From Mycolicibacterium aurum (GTDB lineage Bacteria > Actinomycetota > Actinomycetes > Mycobacteriales > Mycobacteriaceae): 64,000 nt of DNA. The DNA lies in NCBI RefSeq assembly GCF_900637195.1, contig NZ_LR134356.1, forward strand, positions 992,001 to 1,056,000. Reading direction: 5' to 3'. Positions 36,554 to 46,256 of the stretch are shown here, piece by piece. Each line of letters starts with the position of its first letter. Within the stretch, counting starts at the first letter, position 1. The notes under the pieces are model-generated. The model searched no databases and was not told the DNA's origin. It was given only the letters and a program-made list of their open reading frames with translations. The position numbers were made by a program, and so were the translations under genes.

Positions 36554-39500
36554 GCCGGCACCGCCCCGGCGTCCAGCAGGTCCGACAGGGCCTCGATCAG
36601 CGCTGCCGGCGGCTGCCAGCTGAAGACCCCCGCCGGGTGTCCGTCGACCACCGGGGTGTCGGCGCCGCACATGCCGCGCACGAAGAGGTACAGCACTCCG
36701 CCGATGTGGCGCTGCGCCGAGTACCCCGTTACCCGCCAGCGCAGAAACCGGTGCAGTACAACGCAATACAGCAGGGCCTGCAACGGATAGTCCGAGTGCA
36801 GCATCGCCTCGGTCAACCGCGCCGGCTGATAGTCCGCAGAGGTCAGTGGACGCGCCGGATCGCCCAGCCAGTTCGTCTTGTAGTCCACGACGAGATACCG
36901 GCCGTCGATGCGCAGCACGGCGTCGAGCGACCCGGTCAGATATCCCTTCAAAGACTGCGCTGCCAGCATGCTGTCGGTCAGCCGCTCGGCGTACGGCGCC
37001 AGCGGGTCGCCCTGCGGCAGGTGCTCGGCAAGCAGCCTGCCGACATCGCTCAGCGAGAGCGCCGGCGGGTCCACCCGACGATCGCCGCCGGCGAGCGGAA
37101 ACTCGAAATCCATCTCCCGCAACCGGTCTCGCATACCGATACGGCGCAGCGTCACACCCGGCGCCAGCGGCCCCAGCGGAGTGTCGTGCATCGGCACCAA
37201 CGCGGCCGCCAGCTCGGCAGGGGGTACGTCCACCGGCCACCACAGCGAGTGCTCGCGGACCTTGGCCTCCAGCTCGGCCGCCAGGTCCGGTGCGAACGGG
37301 TCCGCGGTCTCCAGCACCGCGTGCACGATTGTGCCGAACTTCGCCCCCATCGGCAGGTCCGCCATCGGAGACGGGACCGACGGGGCCTGCGGATCGGCGG
37401 GCTCGGATCCGGGTACCTCGCCCGCCTCGTCGTCGAGCTCCACCACCTCGGGCTCGCTGCTCACCCCGGGCGACTGTTCGGCCTCGGCGGACCGGATGAG
37501 ACCGGAGTACGAGGTGCGCCGCCACGACGCGTCGATACGCCGGGTGAAGTGCCTCACGTCGAGATCATCGGGTGGGCTGGGCAATTCGACCTCGACCAGC
37601 GGCGCGATGATCGACTCCTCGAGGACCGGGCCACCGGCGTCGGACCACGCGCGCAGCAGCGCCATCGCATCGGGATCGTCGATCCGGGGCGGGTCGCACC
37701 GGTCGGGCACCACCGGATCGCCCGGCGACCTGCCCCGCAACAGCCGGGACAGCCCGCCGTTGGGCTCGTCGTTCGACGGCGCCCACCACGCGACGACCTG
37801 CGACTGCGCGCGGGTCATCGCGACGTAGGTGAGCCGGACGTCGTCGGCGGCCGCCTCCCGCCGGCCCTGCTGCTGTGCCGCCGAGAAGTCGGGGCTCAGC
37901 TCGCCGCCGACGTGCAGGCAGCGGACGTCGCCGGCCGGGGAGGACTCGTGGAACATCACCACGTCCCGGGTCTGGATATTGCGGTTGAACGCGAACGGCA
38001 GGTACACGACGGGGAACTGCAGACCCTTGCTGACCCACACCGTCATGATCTGTACCGCGGCGGCGTCGCTGTCCAGCCGACGGTTGCGTTCGACTGCGCC
38101 ACTGCGCATCCCGCGCTCCTGACGCTGAGAGCGCAGCCAGTCGCGCAGAGCGGGCACGCTGTAGTGCTCGCGGTGGGCGGTGTCATGCAGGGCCTGGGTC
38201 AGATGCGCGAGATCGGTCATGTGCCGCTCGCCGTCCACCCACGTCAGCACGCGCGTCCCCATACCGGACAGCTGGGCCGCCTCGAACACCGCGGCCACAC
38301 CGCGATCCCGGGCGAAGTCGGCCCACTGCCGCACTGTTTCGGCGATCTCGTCGGTCAGCACATCGCCGTGGGCGGCGAGGTCCTCGGCGGTCCGGCCGAA
38401 GAACATGGTGGTGGCCGCGGCGCGGACCAGTCCTGCCCGGTGCGGCTGATCGAAGGCCTCCAGTAGGCACAGCCAATCGTCGGCGGCGGGGGAGCTGAAC
38501 ACATCCGAGTCGCCGGTGTAGACAGCGGGGATGCCCGCCGCGGCCAGCGCGTCGAAGCAGGCGTGCCCGTCGCGATGGCTCTCGACGATCACCGCGATGC
38601 CACCCGCCTGCAACGGTTTACCGTCGAACGTCGCCCCGCTGCCGAGGAGGGCGGCGATGTCGGCGGCCATGTCCTTCGGAATGTGCCGGCGCAGCCGGTC
38701 GATGGGGATGACACGGTCGGGCCGGGTGCCGAGCTGGTCGCGGGTCACCACCCGCAGCCGAAACGGCGCGTTGTGCGGGGCGCCCGCGAGCCGGTGCTCG
38801 GCGTGGTCGGCCTCGACCTTGCGCACCACGATCCGCCGGTCGCCCAGCTGGGCGTCGCGCATGACCGCCTGCAGGCTGTCGACCAGGGGGCCGTCGCTGC
38901 GGTAGTTGGTGCCCAGGGTCTTCTGCTGGCCCGCGGTCGAGGCCGCGTGCAGGTACGTCACGATGTCGCCGCCGCGGAACGCATAGATGGCCTGCTTGGG
39001 ATCGCCGATCAGGATCAGCGTGGAGTGCCCGCTGAAGGCGCAGTCGATCACCTGCCACTGCACCGGGTCGGTGTCCTGGAACTCGTCGACCATCACGATC
39101 GACCACCGCTGTTGCATGCGCGCCCGCGCCGGCGAATCGGCCGGTTGCAGCGCGTCGGCCAGCCGCGACAGCAGGTCGTCGTAGTGCAGGATCCCAAGCT
39201 TGCGCTTGCGTGTCTCCAGCTCCGCGCACACCGCTTTCGCGAACTGCACCCGCACCGCGGGGTCGAAGCCGGGCGCCGGATCGACCGGCCGCAACTCGGT
39301 GTGCGCGGTGCCGACCACCTCGCGCGCCAGCGTCAAGGCGGCGTCGTAGGACAGCAGCGGTTCCTCGCGCTCCTGGCCGAAGTGTGCGAGGTAGAGGTCG
39401 TCGACGATCTCGGACACCAGCTGATCCAGGCTCTCGACGAGCTCGACACCGGAATCGGTGTCGCCGGCCACGCCGAGCGACCGCAGCACCAGCTGACAGA

Positions 39501-39873
39501 ACTGATGCGTGGTGGCGATCGTCGCGGCGTCGAAACCGGCCAGCGCATCGCGCAACCGCCGCTTTCGTTCCGCCAGTTGGGTATCCGAGCCCGTCAGCAG
39601 ATGGGTGATGATCTCGTTGCCGGTGACGGTCTCGGGGGCGTCGAACGCCCGCACCGCGTCCACGATCTGGGAACGCACCCGCTCGCGCAGTTCCTGGCTG
39701 GCCGCGCGGCCGAACGTGATCAGCAGCATCTGGTCCAGCGTCGCCACGCCCTCGGCGACGTAACGCGTGACGAGACCGGCCAGCGCGAACGTCTTACCGG
39801 TGCCTGCGCTGGCCTCCAGCACCGTCGTGGTGCGCGGCGCGGGCAGCGGGCCGAGCAGGTCGAAGGGCTCCAT
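36550..39873 (-). CDS. recB: Exodeoxyribonuclease V beta subunit RecB
   Basis: A 1107-residue UvrD-like helicase-nuclease. Walker A is EASAGTGKTFAL near residue 20, Walker B FVMVDEFQDTD appears as IVMVDEFQDTDPVQW, and motif VI is in VRLTYVAMTRAQSQV. The C-terminal nuclease domain has GTIVHAVLE and LVVDYKTNW with the metal-binding His, Asp and Lys of the RecB nuclease. The ATG at 39873 overlaps the RecC stop by one base (TGATG). It is shorter than E. coli RecB (1180) but normal for mycobacteria. Confidence 0.95.
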   Translation of the reverse strand: MEPFDLLGPLPAPRTTTVLEASAGTGKTFALAGLVTRYVAEGVATLDQMLLITFGRAASQELRERVRSQIVDAVRAFDAPETVTGNEIITHLLTGSDTQLAERKRRLRDALAGFDAATIATTHQFCQLVLRSLGVAGDTDSGVELVESLDQLVSEIVDDLYLAHFGQEREEPLLSYDAALTLAREVVGTAHTELRPVDPAPGFDPAVRVQFAKAVCAELETRKRKLGILHYDDLLSRLADALQPADSPARARMQQRWSIVMVDEFQDTDPVQWQVIDCAFSGHSTLILIGDPKQAIYAFRGGDIVTYLHAASTAGQQKTLGTNYRSDGPLVDSLQAVMRDAQLGDRRIVVRKVEADHAEHRLAGAPHNAPFRLRVVTRDQLGTRPDRVIPIDRLRRHIPKDMAADIAALLGSGATFDGKPLQAGGIAVIVESHRDGHACFDALAAAGIPAVYTGDSDVFSSPAADDWLCLLEAFDQPHRAGLVRAAATTMFFGRTAEDLAAHGDVLTDEIAETVRQWADFARDRGVAAVFEAAQLSGMGTRVLTWVDGERHMTDLAHLTQALHDTAHREHYSVPALRDWLRSQRQERGMRSGAVERNRRLDSDAAAVQIMTVWVSKGLQFPVVYLPFAFNRNIQTRDVVMFHESSPAGDVRCLHVGGELSPDFSAAQQQGRREAAADDVRLTYVAMTRAQSQVVAWWAPSNDEPNGGLSRLLRGRSPGDPVVPDRCDPPRIDDPDAMALLRAWSDAGGPVLEESIIAPLVEVELPSPPDDLDVRHFTRRIDASWRRTSYSGLIRSAEAEQSPGVSSEPEVVELDDEAGEVPGSEPADPQAPSVPSPMADLPMGAKFGTIVHAVLETADPFAPDLAAELEAKVREHSLWWPVDVPPAELAAALVPMHDTPLGPLAPGVTLRRIGMRDRLREMDFEFPLAGGDRRVDPPALSLSDVGRLLAEHLPQGDPLAPYAERLTDSMLAAQSLKGYLTGSLDAVLRIDGRYLVVDYKTNWLGDPARPLTSADYQPARLTEAMLHSDYPLQALLYCVVLHRFLRWRVTGYSAQRHIGGVLYLFVRGMCGADTPVVDGHPAGVFSWQPPAALIEALSDLLDAGAVPA

Positions 39874-42800
39874 CAGTGGACATTCCTCTCCGCCTGCAGC
39901 ATCGGCAGCCACAGCCGCGCGGAGAAGTCGGGCAGCCCCGCCGAGACCAAGGACTCCAGCGGAAAGTTCGGACCCCACACCCGGACGTGGGCGGGATCCT
40001 GATCCTCGCCCGGGAAGCGGCCGGACTTCCACTTCCAGCCCGCCTCCCGCATCGGGGTACCGCGGTGGTGGTCTGCCTCGGCCCATGCATAGGACGTCTT
40101 GAGCGGCAACGGGATCGGCGCGCGCCGGCCCGCGTCGTACATGTCGACGAGGTCGCGGAGCACGTCGCCGGCGGACTCGGGAGGCCCCAGCAGCCGCTCG
40201 CGGGTGCGCTCGCCCTTTCTGGCTCTGCCGATGCACACCGCCGTCCAGTCCGGCCCGGTGTGCTGGGCGGTCAACGCCACCAGCCGAATCCACGATTCCA
40301 GCAGATGCCTGCCGTCGAGCTTGGAGTATGTGACGTCCACCATCCGGTTCGCGTACAACCGGGGGACGGTACCGGTGATCCGGCGGGTGGGACCGATGCG
40401 GACGTCCACGTCGACGGCCGTCGGCTGCGTGGTGCGGTAACCCTGCGCTGCGGCCGCGAGTGCGCCTGCGCGCGCCGCGATCTCCTGGGCCCTGCGCCAG
40501 CCGAGACGCCCGGGCGGCAGTGAGCCGCGGCGCCATTCAGCCTGCTGGGCATCCGCGGCGGTCATCCCGCGCTGCATGTCGGCGAGCATGCGATCGCCGA
40601 TCTTCCACTCCTGCAGAGCGTCGATCTCGACAGGCATCCCGTCCTCGATCGCGTCGACGTCCCACGGCAGTGTGTAATCCAGGGCCCGGAAGAAGCCCTT
40701 GACGGGGTCTTTGAAGAACCCGATCAGGTCGTCGAGCGCGACGTCGTCGGGAGGTGGTGGAGGCAGCGGCCGCCCGAGCAGGTGCGGCCGCTCTTCCCGG
40801 TGGCCTGCGGCAACCCGGGCCGCGGTCAGCACGGTGTGATCGAAGGTGAACGGTGCACCGGCCGGCATGCCCAGCTTGCCGGGGGTGACGTTGTCGATAT
40901 CGAAGGGCTGCAACGGATGTGAGATGTGTATGTGATCGCGTACCGGTGCGCCCGCGGTGGCGTCGAGGGTGTCCAGCAGCTCGACCACCGGCACGGCAGG
41001 CGGCTTGCGCTGACCGCTGTACTCGTTGGCGCCGGTGTAGGTGATCACCAGCTTCTCGGTGGTGGCCCCGATGGCGTCGAGCAGCAGTTGCCGGTCCTCG
41101 GAGCGAATGTCGCGTTCGCCGGTCATCGGGTCGCGGGCCAGCGCGTCGTCGCCGTCGAGAACCCCGAGGCGGGGGAACACGCCGTCGTCGAGACCGACGA
41201 GGCACACCACGCGGTGCGGCACCGACCGCATCGGCACCATGGTGCACACGGTCAGCGTGCCGGTCCGGAAGTTGGCGCGGGTGGGCCTGCCCGCAAGGTG
41301 CCGATCCAGCAGCGCCCGGATGTCGGACAGCCCCAACTCGATACCGGCGTGGGTCCCCGCAGCGGCGACGACGTCGTTGAGTTCGCGTTCGAGTTGGCTG
41401 GTCTGCCACATGTCGCCATCGGACACCGCCGTCAGCGCGGCGACACCTTCGGTGAGCCTCGTCAGCCAGACATGCAACGGTGCTGTGCCGGAAAGGGATT
41501 CGACGACCTCACGGAGCCGGTCCACATAGTCGGCGAGGCGGCCGGCAAGCTCGACCCGGTTGCTGCTGACGTCGTCGAGGGGCAGCGTGGTACCCAGCCA
41601 GGCGTGGGAGTCGTCGGACATCGCCACCCCGGCGAGCACCCGGTCGATCCCGAAGCGCCAGGTGTTCTGCACGAAGTCGACGCCGTAGGGGTGACGGTGG
41701 TCGCGGTCGAACCCCCAGCGGATGTTGGCCTCGCGCACCCAGTCGCCGATCGCGTCGAGGTCGTCGTCGGAGAACGCGAACCGCAGTCGCACCGGAGCGG
41801 CCTCCGCCACGTTGAGCACCTCGCTGGCAGATGCGCGCCCACCGGCCAGCTCGAGCACCTGGCGTGCGACGCCGAACAACGGATTGGTCTGTGTCAGTGC
41901 ACGATCGGCGAGCTTGACCCGCAGGCGGTGCGCCGGGTGGGCGCCCGCCACGACGTCGCCGAGGCCGAATCCCGCGACGATGAGCGGCGCGTAGGTCTCG
42001 ATGTCCGGGCACATCACCAGAATGTCGCGCGGCTCCAGCGTGGGGTCGTCGGCGAGCAGACCGAGGAGCACCTCGCGCAGTACGTCGATCTGCCGGGCCG
42101 GGCCGTGGCAGCTGTGCACCTGGACGGAACGATCGGTCGGTGTGTAGGACCGGCCGGCCGGGCGCACGGCGTCGGCGCCGATGTCGGACTGCAGCCAGCC
42201 GAGCAGGGTGTCCGGCCGGTCGGCGCTACCGAGGCACTCGTCGGTCCGCGGGTCCACGGGCAGGGAGCGCTGCAGCTCACGCAGATCACGGCCGAGGGTG
42301 GCGAGCAGCGGGTGCCCGACGCCGCGGTGGGTGGTGTCGGTGCGGCGCGACGCGGCACCGTGCACGCCCCGCAGGGTGCCCCACAGCGTGTCGCTGGGAT
42401 GCGGCAGCCACAGATGCAGCTCGTGATGCGCGCTCACCGCGTCCAGCAGTTCGATCTCGGTGAGCGGGAGCCGGGTGTGCCCGAACAGCGACAACCGCTC
42501 CGGCAGGTCGGCCGGCGAATCACGAAGCCGGACAAGGGTGTCGGCGTGCCGGACGTGGGGCGGGTCGGCGGCGACGCGTTCGAGCAACGCGCGGTAGAGC
42601 TCGGGTTGCCACCGCAGGTCCGCGTCGAGGCCGTCGCCGCGGCCGTCGATCCAGTCGATCAGCAGCTGCGGGCGTTGCCGGGCGTAGGAGGCGAACAGCC
42701 CGGCGAGGCGACGCGCGACGGCGTAGCGCCTGCCCTGACGGAGCTGTTTCTCCTCGCCGTGGGCGAAGTGGCCGAGGTGGGCGGCAAGGGTGGCGCACCA

Positions 42801-43124
42801 CGGTTGGTCGAGGGAGCTGTCGATGACGTCGAGCAACGGCCACACCATCGTGTCCGGCGCCCAGGGGTCGTCGTCGTCGGTCCCGGTCAACTCGGCGATC
42901 AGCGACCGCGGATGGCGGAACGTCACCCCGGCGCAGATCCCGTCCTGTGCGTTCCCGATCCCGAGGATGTGCGAGAGGCGCTGACTGAGCCATCGCTCGG
43001 TGCCCCGCGCCGACACCAGCACCAGGTCCTCGGCGAACGGATCGGCCGGCGGGGTGGCCAGCATCTCGCCGAGGCCGTCGGCGAGCAGATCGGTCCGGTC
43101 GGCCCGGTGCAGGTGCAGAGGCAT
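39873..43124 (-). CDS. recC: Exodeoxyribonuclease V gamma subunit RecC
   Basis: A 1083-residue protein, first gene of the recC-recB-recD operon. The degenerate helicase domains are typical of RecC: VSARGTERWLSQRLSHILG near the start, FGHTRLPLTEIELLDAV, QVHSCHGPARQIDVLREVLL and VCLVGLDDGVFPRLG. RecC holds the complex together and recognises Chi-like sites in other bacteria. The context and overlaps are the same as in M. tuberculosis Rv0631c-Rv0629c. Confidence 0.94.
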   Translation of the reverse strand: MPLHLHRADRTDLLADGLGEMLATPPADPFAEDLVLVSARGTERWLSQRLSHILGIGNAQDGICAGVTFRHPRSLIAELTGTDDDDPWAPDTMVWPLLDVIDSSLDQPWCATLAAHLGHFAHGEEKQLRQGRRYAVARRLAGLFASYARQRPQLLIDWIDGRGDGLDADLRWQPELYRALLERVAADPPHVRHADTLVRLRDSPADLPERLSLFGHTRLPLTEIELLDAVSAHHELHLWLPHPSDTLWGTLRGVHGAASRRTDTTHRGVGHPLLATLGRDLRELQRSLPVDPRTDECLGSADRPDTLLGWLQSDIGADAVRPAGRSYTPTDRSVQVHSCHGPARQIDVLREVLLGLLADDPTLEPRDILVMCPDIETYAPLIVAGFGLGDVVAGAHPAHRLRVKLADRALTQTNPLFGVARQVLELAGGRASASEVLNVAEAAPVRLRFAFSDDDLDAIGDWVREANIRWGFDRDHRHPYGVDFVQNTWRFGIDRVLAGVAMSDDSHAWLGTTLPLDDVSSNRVELAGRLADYVDRLREVVESLSGTAPLHVWLTRLTEGVAALTAVSDGDMWQTSQLERELNDVVAAAGTHAGIELGLSDIRALLDRHLAGRPTRANFRTGTLTVCTMVPMRSVPHRVVCLVGLDDGVFPRLGVLDGDDALARDPMTGERDIRSEDRQLLLDAIGATTEKLVITYTGANEYSGQRKPPAVPVVELLDTLDATAGAPVRDHIHISHPLQPFDIDNVTPGKLGMPAGAPFTFDHTVLTAARVAAGHREERPHLLGRPLPPPPPDDVALDDLIGFFKDPVKGFFRALDYTLPWDVDAIEDGMPVEIDALQEWKIGDRMLADMQRGMTAADAQQAEWRRGSLPPGRLGWRRAQEIAARAGALAAAAQGYRTTQPTAVDVDVRIGPTRRITGTVPRLYANRMVDVTYSKLDGRHLLESWIRLVALTAQHTGPDWTAVCIGRARKGERTRERLLGPPESAGDVLRDLVDMYDAGRRAPIPLPLKTSYAWAEADHHRGTPMREAGWKWKSGRFPGEDQDPAHVRVWGPNFPLESLVSAGLPDFSARLWLPMLQAERNVH

Positions 43125-43211
43125 CGGCGGCCAGACTACGGCGGGACCGGGGGCCCGTCGACGTCCGCCGTCACCGCTCGCCGTGGAGGCGTCCGGCGCA
43201 ACGGGCGGGGC

Positions 43212-43934
43212 TCAGCGCTGTTCGACGGTGTTTCCGGTGCCGGACTCGGTGACCTCGGGCGTGCCGCTGCGATACGTCACCTGATTGTCGAAACCCGACG
43301 CGTTGATCGCGTCGGCCGACTCGACGGTGACGGTGTTCTCGATGCCCGAGACGGTGACCGATGTGCAGCTGCCCTCGATGTCGATGGTGTTCTTCACACC
43401 GCTGATGTTCACCGCGCCCCGGTCGCACACGACGGTCTGGTTCTGCTCGATCCCGCCGATGCTGAGCAAGCCGCCCGGCTCCACGGTGGCAGTCTGCCGG
43501 GACGGGTCGGTGCGGGTGTCCGCCGCCGGGGGCGGGGTGTCGAGGGAACCCCCGCCTCCGGAGATCGGCGGGGTCGGGTTCTCGGTGAAGCTGTCCGGGC
43601 TACCGAGGTTGACGTACATGACGACGCCCACCACAGCTGCTCCGAGGACGGTGACGACCACCAACGGGACGAGCCACAGCGCCGCGGTGTGCGAACGCTT
43701 GCGGACGACCTGCTGCGGCGCCGCGTAGTACGGCGACCTGTACTCGGGCGTGCCGTATTGGCCGTACTGGCCGTACTGGCCGTACTGGCCGTACTGGCCC
43801 TGGTAGGGAGGGACGGGCCCGGTGGGCGGCGCCTGCGCGTAGGGCTGGGTGCCCAGTTCGCTGGCGCCGGCCTGGTCGGCCAGCGGACGCTCGAGATCCC
43901 GGATGCGTGCCTCGGGATCCCCATCCGGCTCCAT
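43212..43934 (-). CDS. DUF3060-domain membrane-anchored protein
   Basis: A protein of about 240 residues. The start MEPDGDPEARIRDLERPLAD is common to several mycobacterial membrane proteins. A Tyr-Gly-Gln repeat precedes one transmembrane segment (WLVPLVVVTVLGAAVVGVVM). The extracytoplasmic C-terminus is a DUF3060 domain with repeated beta turns: ISGVKNTIDIEGSCTSVTVS, GIENTVTVESADAINASGFD. The family's function is unknown. The ATG at 43934 is preferred to one at 43970, which would overlap the upstream promoter of the divergent flavoprotein. Confidence 0.8.
   Translation of the reverse strand: MEPDGDPEARIRDLERPLADQAGASELGTQPYAQAPPTGPVPPYQGQYGQYGQYGQYGQYGTPEYRSPYYAAPQQVVRKRSHTAALWLVPLVVVTVLGAAVVGVVMYVNLGSPDSFTENPTPPISGGGGSLDTPPPAADTRTDPSRQTATVEPGGLLSIGGIEQNQTVVCDRGAVNISGVKNTIDIEGSCTSVTVSGIENTVTVESADAINASGFDNQVTYRSGTPEVTESGTGNTVEQR
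43752..43796. repeat. Tandem 9-base repeat inside the DUF3060 gene
   Basis: Five near-identical units of GCCGTACTG run from 43752 to 43796; the first has a T for C. On the coding strand they encode the Tyr-Gly-Gln run of the DUF3060 protein. Units are a multiple of three, so gain or loss would keep frame. Confidence 0.85.
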
Positions 43935-44068
43935 GGGCAGATGTTTGCACACCTGCTCGCCGGTGCTCAACGGTTACGGTCCCGCGCAGATCCAGCGAAT
44001 CTGACCAAAGCCTGACCGCCGCACCCGTGCGGCGGTTGGACGCGCCGCCCGGGTGGTACCCACAGGCC

Positions 44069-45208
44069 ATGGTGGCACCGGGTTTTCTCGCCATCGGCAG
44101 TGGTCCGGCGGGTGTGAGCGCGGCTGAGACGTTCCGTCGCAGACACCCCCACATCCCCGTCCGCATCCTGTCTGCCGATCCCGCGCTGCCGTATGCCAAG
44201 CCGCCGCTGAGCAAGGAGTACCTGGGCGGCGGCCACGCCAACCTGGAGCTCCACACCGCAGGGTGGTTCGCCCGTCATCACATCGACCTGCGGCTCGGGG
44301 TCACCGTGGACCGCATCGACGTCGATGCCGCCGAGGTGGTCACCACGGGGGGCGCCCGCTACCCGTACTGGCACCTGGTGCTGGCGTCCGGATCCGCCGC
44401 GGTGCCGCTGGAGGTCCCGGGCGGCGCCGCCGCGCAACCGCTGCGGTCGTTCGCCGACGCGGTCGCGCTGAAGATGGCCGCCCGGTACGCCGCGACAGCC
44501 GTGGTGATCGGCGGCGGGCTCATCGGCTGTGAGACGGCGAGCCGCCTGGCCGGGCTCGGGGTCAGCACCTGCGTGGTGATCCCCGAGGCCGCGCCGCTGC
44601 TACGGAGATTCGGAATGGATGTGGGCGCACGGGTCAGCGACATGCTGGCCGACGCAGGCGTGCGCGTGATCCCGTCCACCTCCGTGGAGGCCGTCGACGC
44701 CGACGGGGTCGCGCTGGCATCCGGGGAGATCGTCCCCGGTGACGTCGTCGTCGCAGCCACCGGGGTGCGCCCCGACATCCGGCTCGCCACCGACGCGGGC
44801 CTGGAGATCCGCCACGGTCACGTCGTCGTCGACGAGCACATGCGCACGTCGGCCCAGAACATCTACGCTGCAGGCGATGTCACGATCGCGTACAACGTCG
44901 CCGCAGGGCGGCCGATTGTCGCCGAGCATTGGCGTGACGCCGCGCAGCAGGGGCTGGTGGCTGGGCTCACCGCGGCCGGACACCCGGCGACGTGGGACAA
45001 GGTCCCCGGATTCACCTGCGAGATAGGGCAATTCACGCTTACCTACCGCGGCTGGGGCGCCGGCTACGACCACAGCACGGTGACCGACAAGGACGCCGGC
45101 TTCGGTGTGGTCTACCGCTGCGGCGGCCGCGTGGTGGGCACGCTGGATGTCAGAGCCAGTCTTTCCTGCGGAACGTCCAGTACAGCGCCAGCACGAATAT
45201 CACGATGA
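44069..45208 (+). CDS. FAD-dependent ferredoxin/rubredoxin reductase-like oxidoreductase
   Basis: A 379-residue flavoprotein. FAD motif AIGSGPAGVSAAETFRRRHP at the start, PLSKEYLGG, the NAD(P)H motif VVIGGGLIGCETASRLAGLG and the C-terminal IYAAGDVTIAYNV are as in ferredoxin reductases of P450 and dioxygenase systems. The C-terminal 20 residues (from GTLDVRASL) do not look like the family and lie over the convergent CorA gene; the overlap is 59 bases. No ferredoxin gene is adjacent. The partner protein is unknown. Confidence 0.82.
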   Translation: MVAPGFLAIGSGPAGVSAAETFRRRHPHIPVRILSADPALPYAKPPLSKEYLGGGHANLELHTAGWFARHHIDLRLGVTVDRIDVDAAEVVTTGGARYPYWHLVLASGSAAVPLEVPGGAAAQPLRSFADAVALKMAARYAATAVVIGGGLIGCETASRLAGLGVSTCVVIPEAAPLLRRFGMDVGARVSDMLADAGVRVIPSTSVEAVDADGVALASGEIVPGDVVVAATGVRPDIRLATDAGLEIRHGHVVVDEHMRTSAQNIYAAGDVTIAYNVAAGRPIVAEHWRDAAQQGLVAGLTAAGHPATWDKVPGFTCEIGQFTLTYRGWGAGYDHSTVTDKDAGFGVVYRCGGRVVGTLDVRASLSCGTSSTAPARISR

Positions 45209-46142
45209 CCGCGCTGCTGGTGACGAAGCCGGCGACGGTGTTGATGCCGGGGTAGTCCACGTTCTGCCCGTAGAAACCGGTGATCGCCGTGGGTACGGCG
45301 ACGATGGCCGCCCACCCGGTGAGCTTCTTCATCACGGTGTTCAACCGCGCGTCCTGCAGCGACAGATTGGTCTCGAACACGGTGGTGACCATGTCCCGCA
45401 GCGACTCGGTCCACTCCGACGCCCGCTGCACGTGGTCGTACAGGTCGGCGTAGAGCGGGTCGAGTTCGACGGCGATCTTGGCCTCCTGCCGGCGATGCTG
45501 GATGGTCGCCACCACCTCGCGCATCGGCAGTACTGCCCTTCGCAGCGCGACGAGGTCTTTGCGTAAGCGGAAAGTTCTGCGCTGAAAGTCCTTTCGAGGC
45601 GCGGTGTCGGAGAACAGGTCGTCTTCGAGTGTCTCGATCCCGTCGTCGAGGGCCTGCACCGCGTCGAAGTGGCCGTCCACGACGACGTCGAGCAGCCCGT
45701 GCACCAGCGATCCGACCCCGTACTCCTGGCCGCCGAGCTCGTCGAATCGCCGTGACACCTCGTCGATGTCGATGCACGGCGACAGTCGTACCGTGATGAG
45801 CCCGCGCGGCAGGACGAAGCCGGAGATGCGGTGCATCTCCAGAACCGACTCGGTGAGGTCGGTCGGGAACGGGTCCCTGGTGATCACCCCGTAGACGGTG
45901 AAGAACGTGTGGGTTCGGTAGACGACGGCCTTGGCCCGCTCGGCGTCACCGATGGCATCCTCCACAGCCCATGAATTCAGGCCCAGCTCCCGAGCGAGAT
46001 CGTCCAGGATCGCGTGGTCGGGGTCGTAGATGTCGCACCAGACGACGGTGCCCTCGGTGGCGAGGTAATCCGAGATCGACGAGAACTCGAAGTCGTCCTG
46101 CGGCGTGCCGTCGCGCCAGAGCCGGCCTCGGACGTGTGTCAC
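45150..46142 (-). CDS. corA: CorA-family divalent metal transporter with a GQN motif
   Basis: A 330-residue protein with a long soluble N-terminal domain and two C-terminal helices (WAAIVAVPTAITGFYG and VTSSAVIVIFVLALYWTF). The stretch NTVMKKLTGWAAIVAVPTAI before the pore helix is typical. The ion-selecting motif at the helix end, YGMN in standard CorA, reads YGQN at residues 291-294. The GTG at 46142 is the likely start. The Met to Gln change may alter ion choice, or may be a subfamily trait; transport of Mg2+ is therefore not certain. Confidence 0.85.
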   Translation of the reverse strand: MTHVRGRLWRDGTPQDDFEFSSISDYLATEGTVVWCDIYDPDHAILDDLARELGLNSWAVEDAIGDAERAKAVVYRTHTFFTVYGVITRDPFPTDLTESVLEMHRISGFVLPRGLITVRLSPCIDIDEVSRRFDELGGQEYGVGSLVHGLLDVVVDGHFDAVQALDDGIETLEDDLFSDTAPRKDFQRRTFRLRKDLVALRRAVLPMREVVATIQHRRQEAKIAVELDPLYADLYDHVQRASEWTESLRDMVTTVFETNLSLQDARLNTVMKKLTGWAAIVAVPTAITGFYGQNVDYPGINTVAGFVTSSAVIVIFVLALYWTFRRKDWL

Positions 46143-46212
46143 GGTCCCATCATGGCACTGCCGCCCCCCCGCGAGAGTGAAGCCAGGGTTGTGATGTGGT
46201 GGCGAATCGCAG

Positions 46213-46236
46213 CCGGAAATGCTATTTCGCGGGGTC
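46213..46236. repeat. Second copy of the intergenic repeat arm
   Basis: CCGGAAATGCTATTTCGCGG followed by GGTC at 46213-46236 matches the right arm and flank at 26794-26817 except for a few bases (CCGGAATGATATTTCGCGGG). A degenerate left arm CCCCGCGA at 46167-46174 pairs with TCGCGGGG at 46227-46234. It lies 20 bases downstream of the echA3 stop, the same position relative to a minus-strand gene as the first copy. Confidence 0.6.
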
Positions 46237-46256
46237 GACGGCGGTGAGAACCAGAT

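Noticed and set aside
36274..38466. Long open frame on the plus strand, 730 codons, opposite recB
   Set aside because: It lies antisense to the recB and recD coding regions, which have full motif support. High GC gives long antisense frames as a by-product. The composition (Arg, His, Gln rich) fits a shadow frame.
40926..44015. Open frame of 1029 codons on the plus strand, opposite recC
   Set aside because: Antisense to recC and the DUF3060 gene, both of which are supported by motifs. No domain is seen in the antisense translation.
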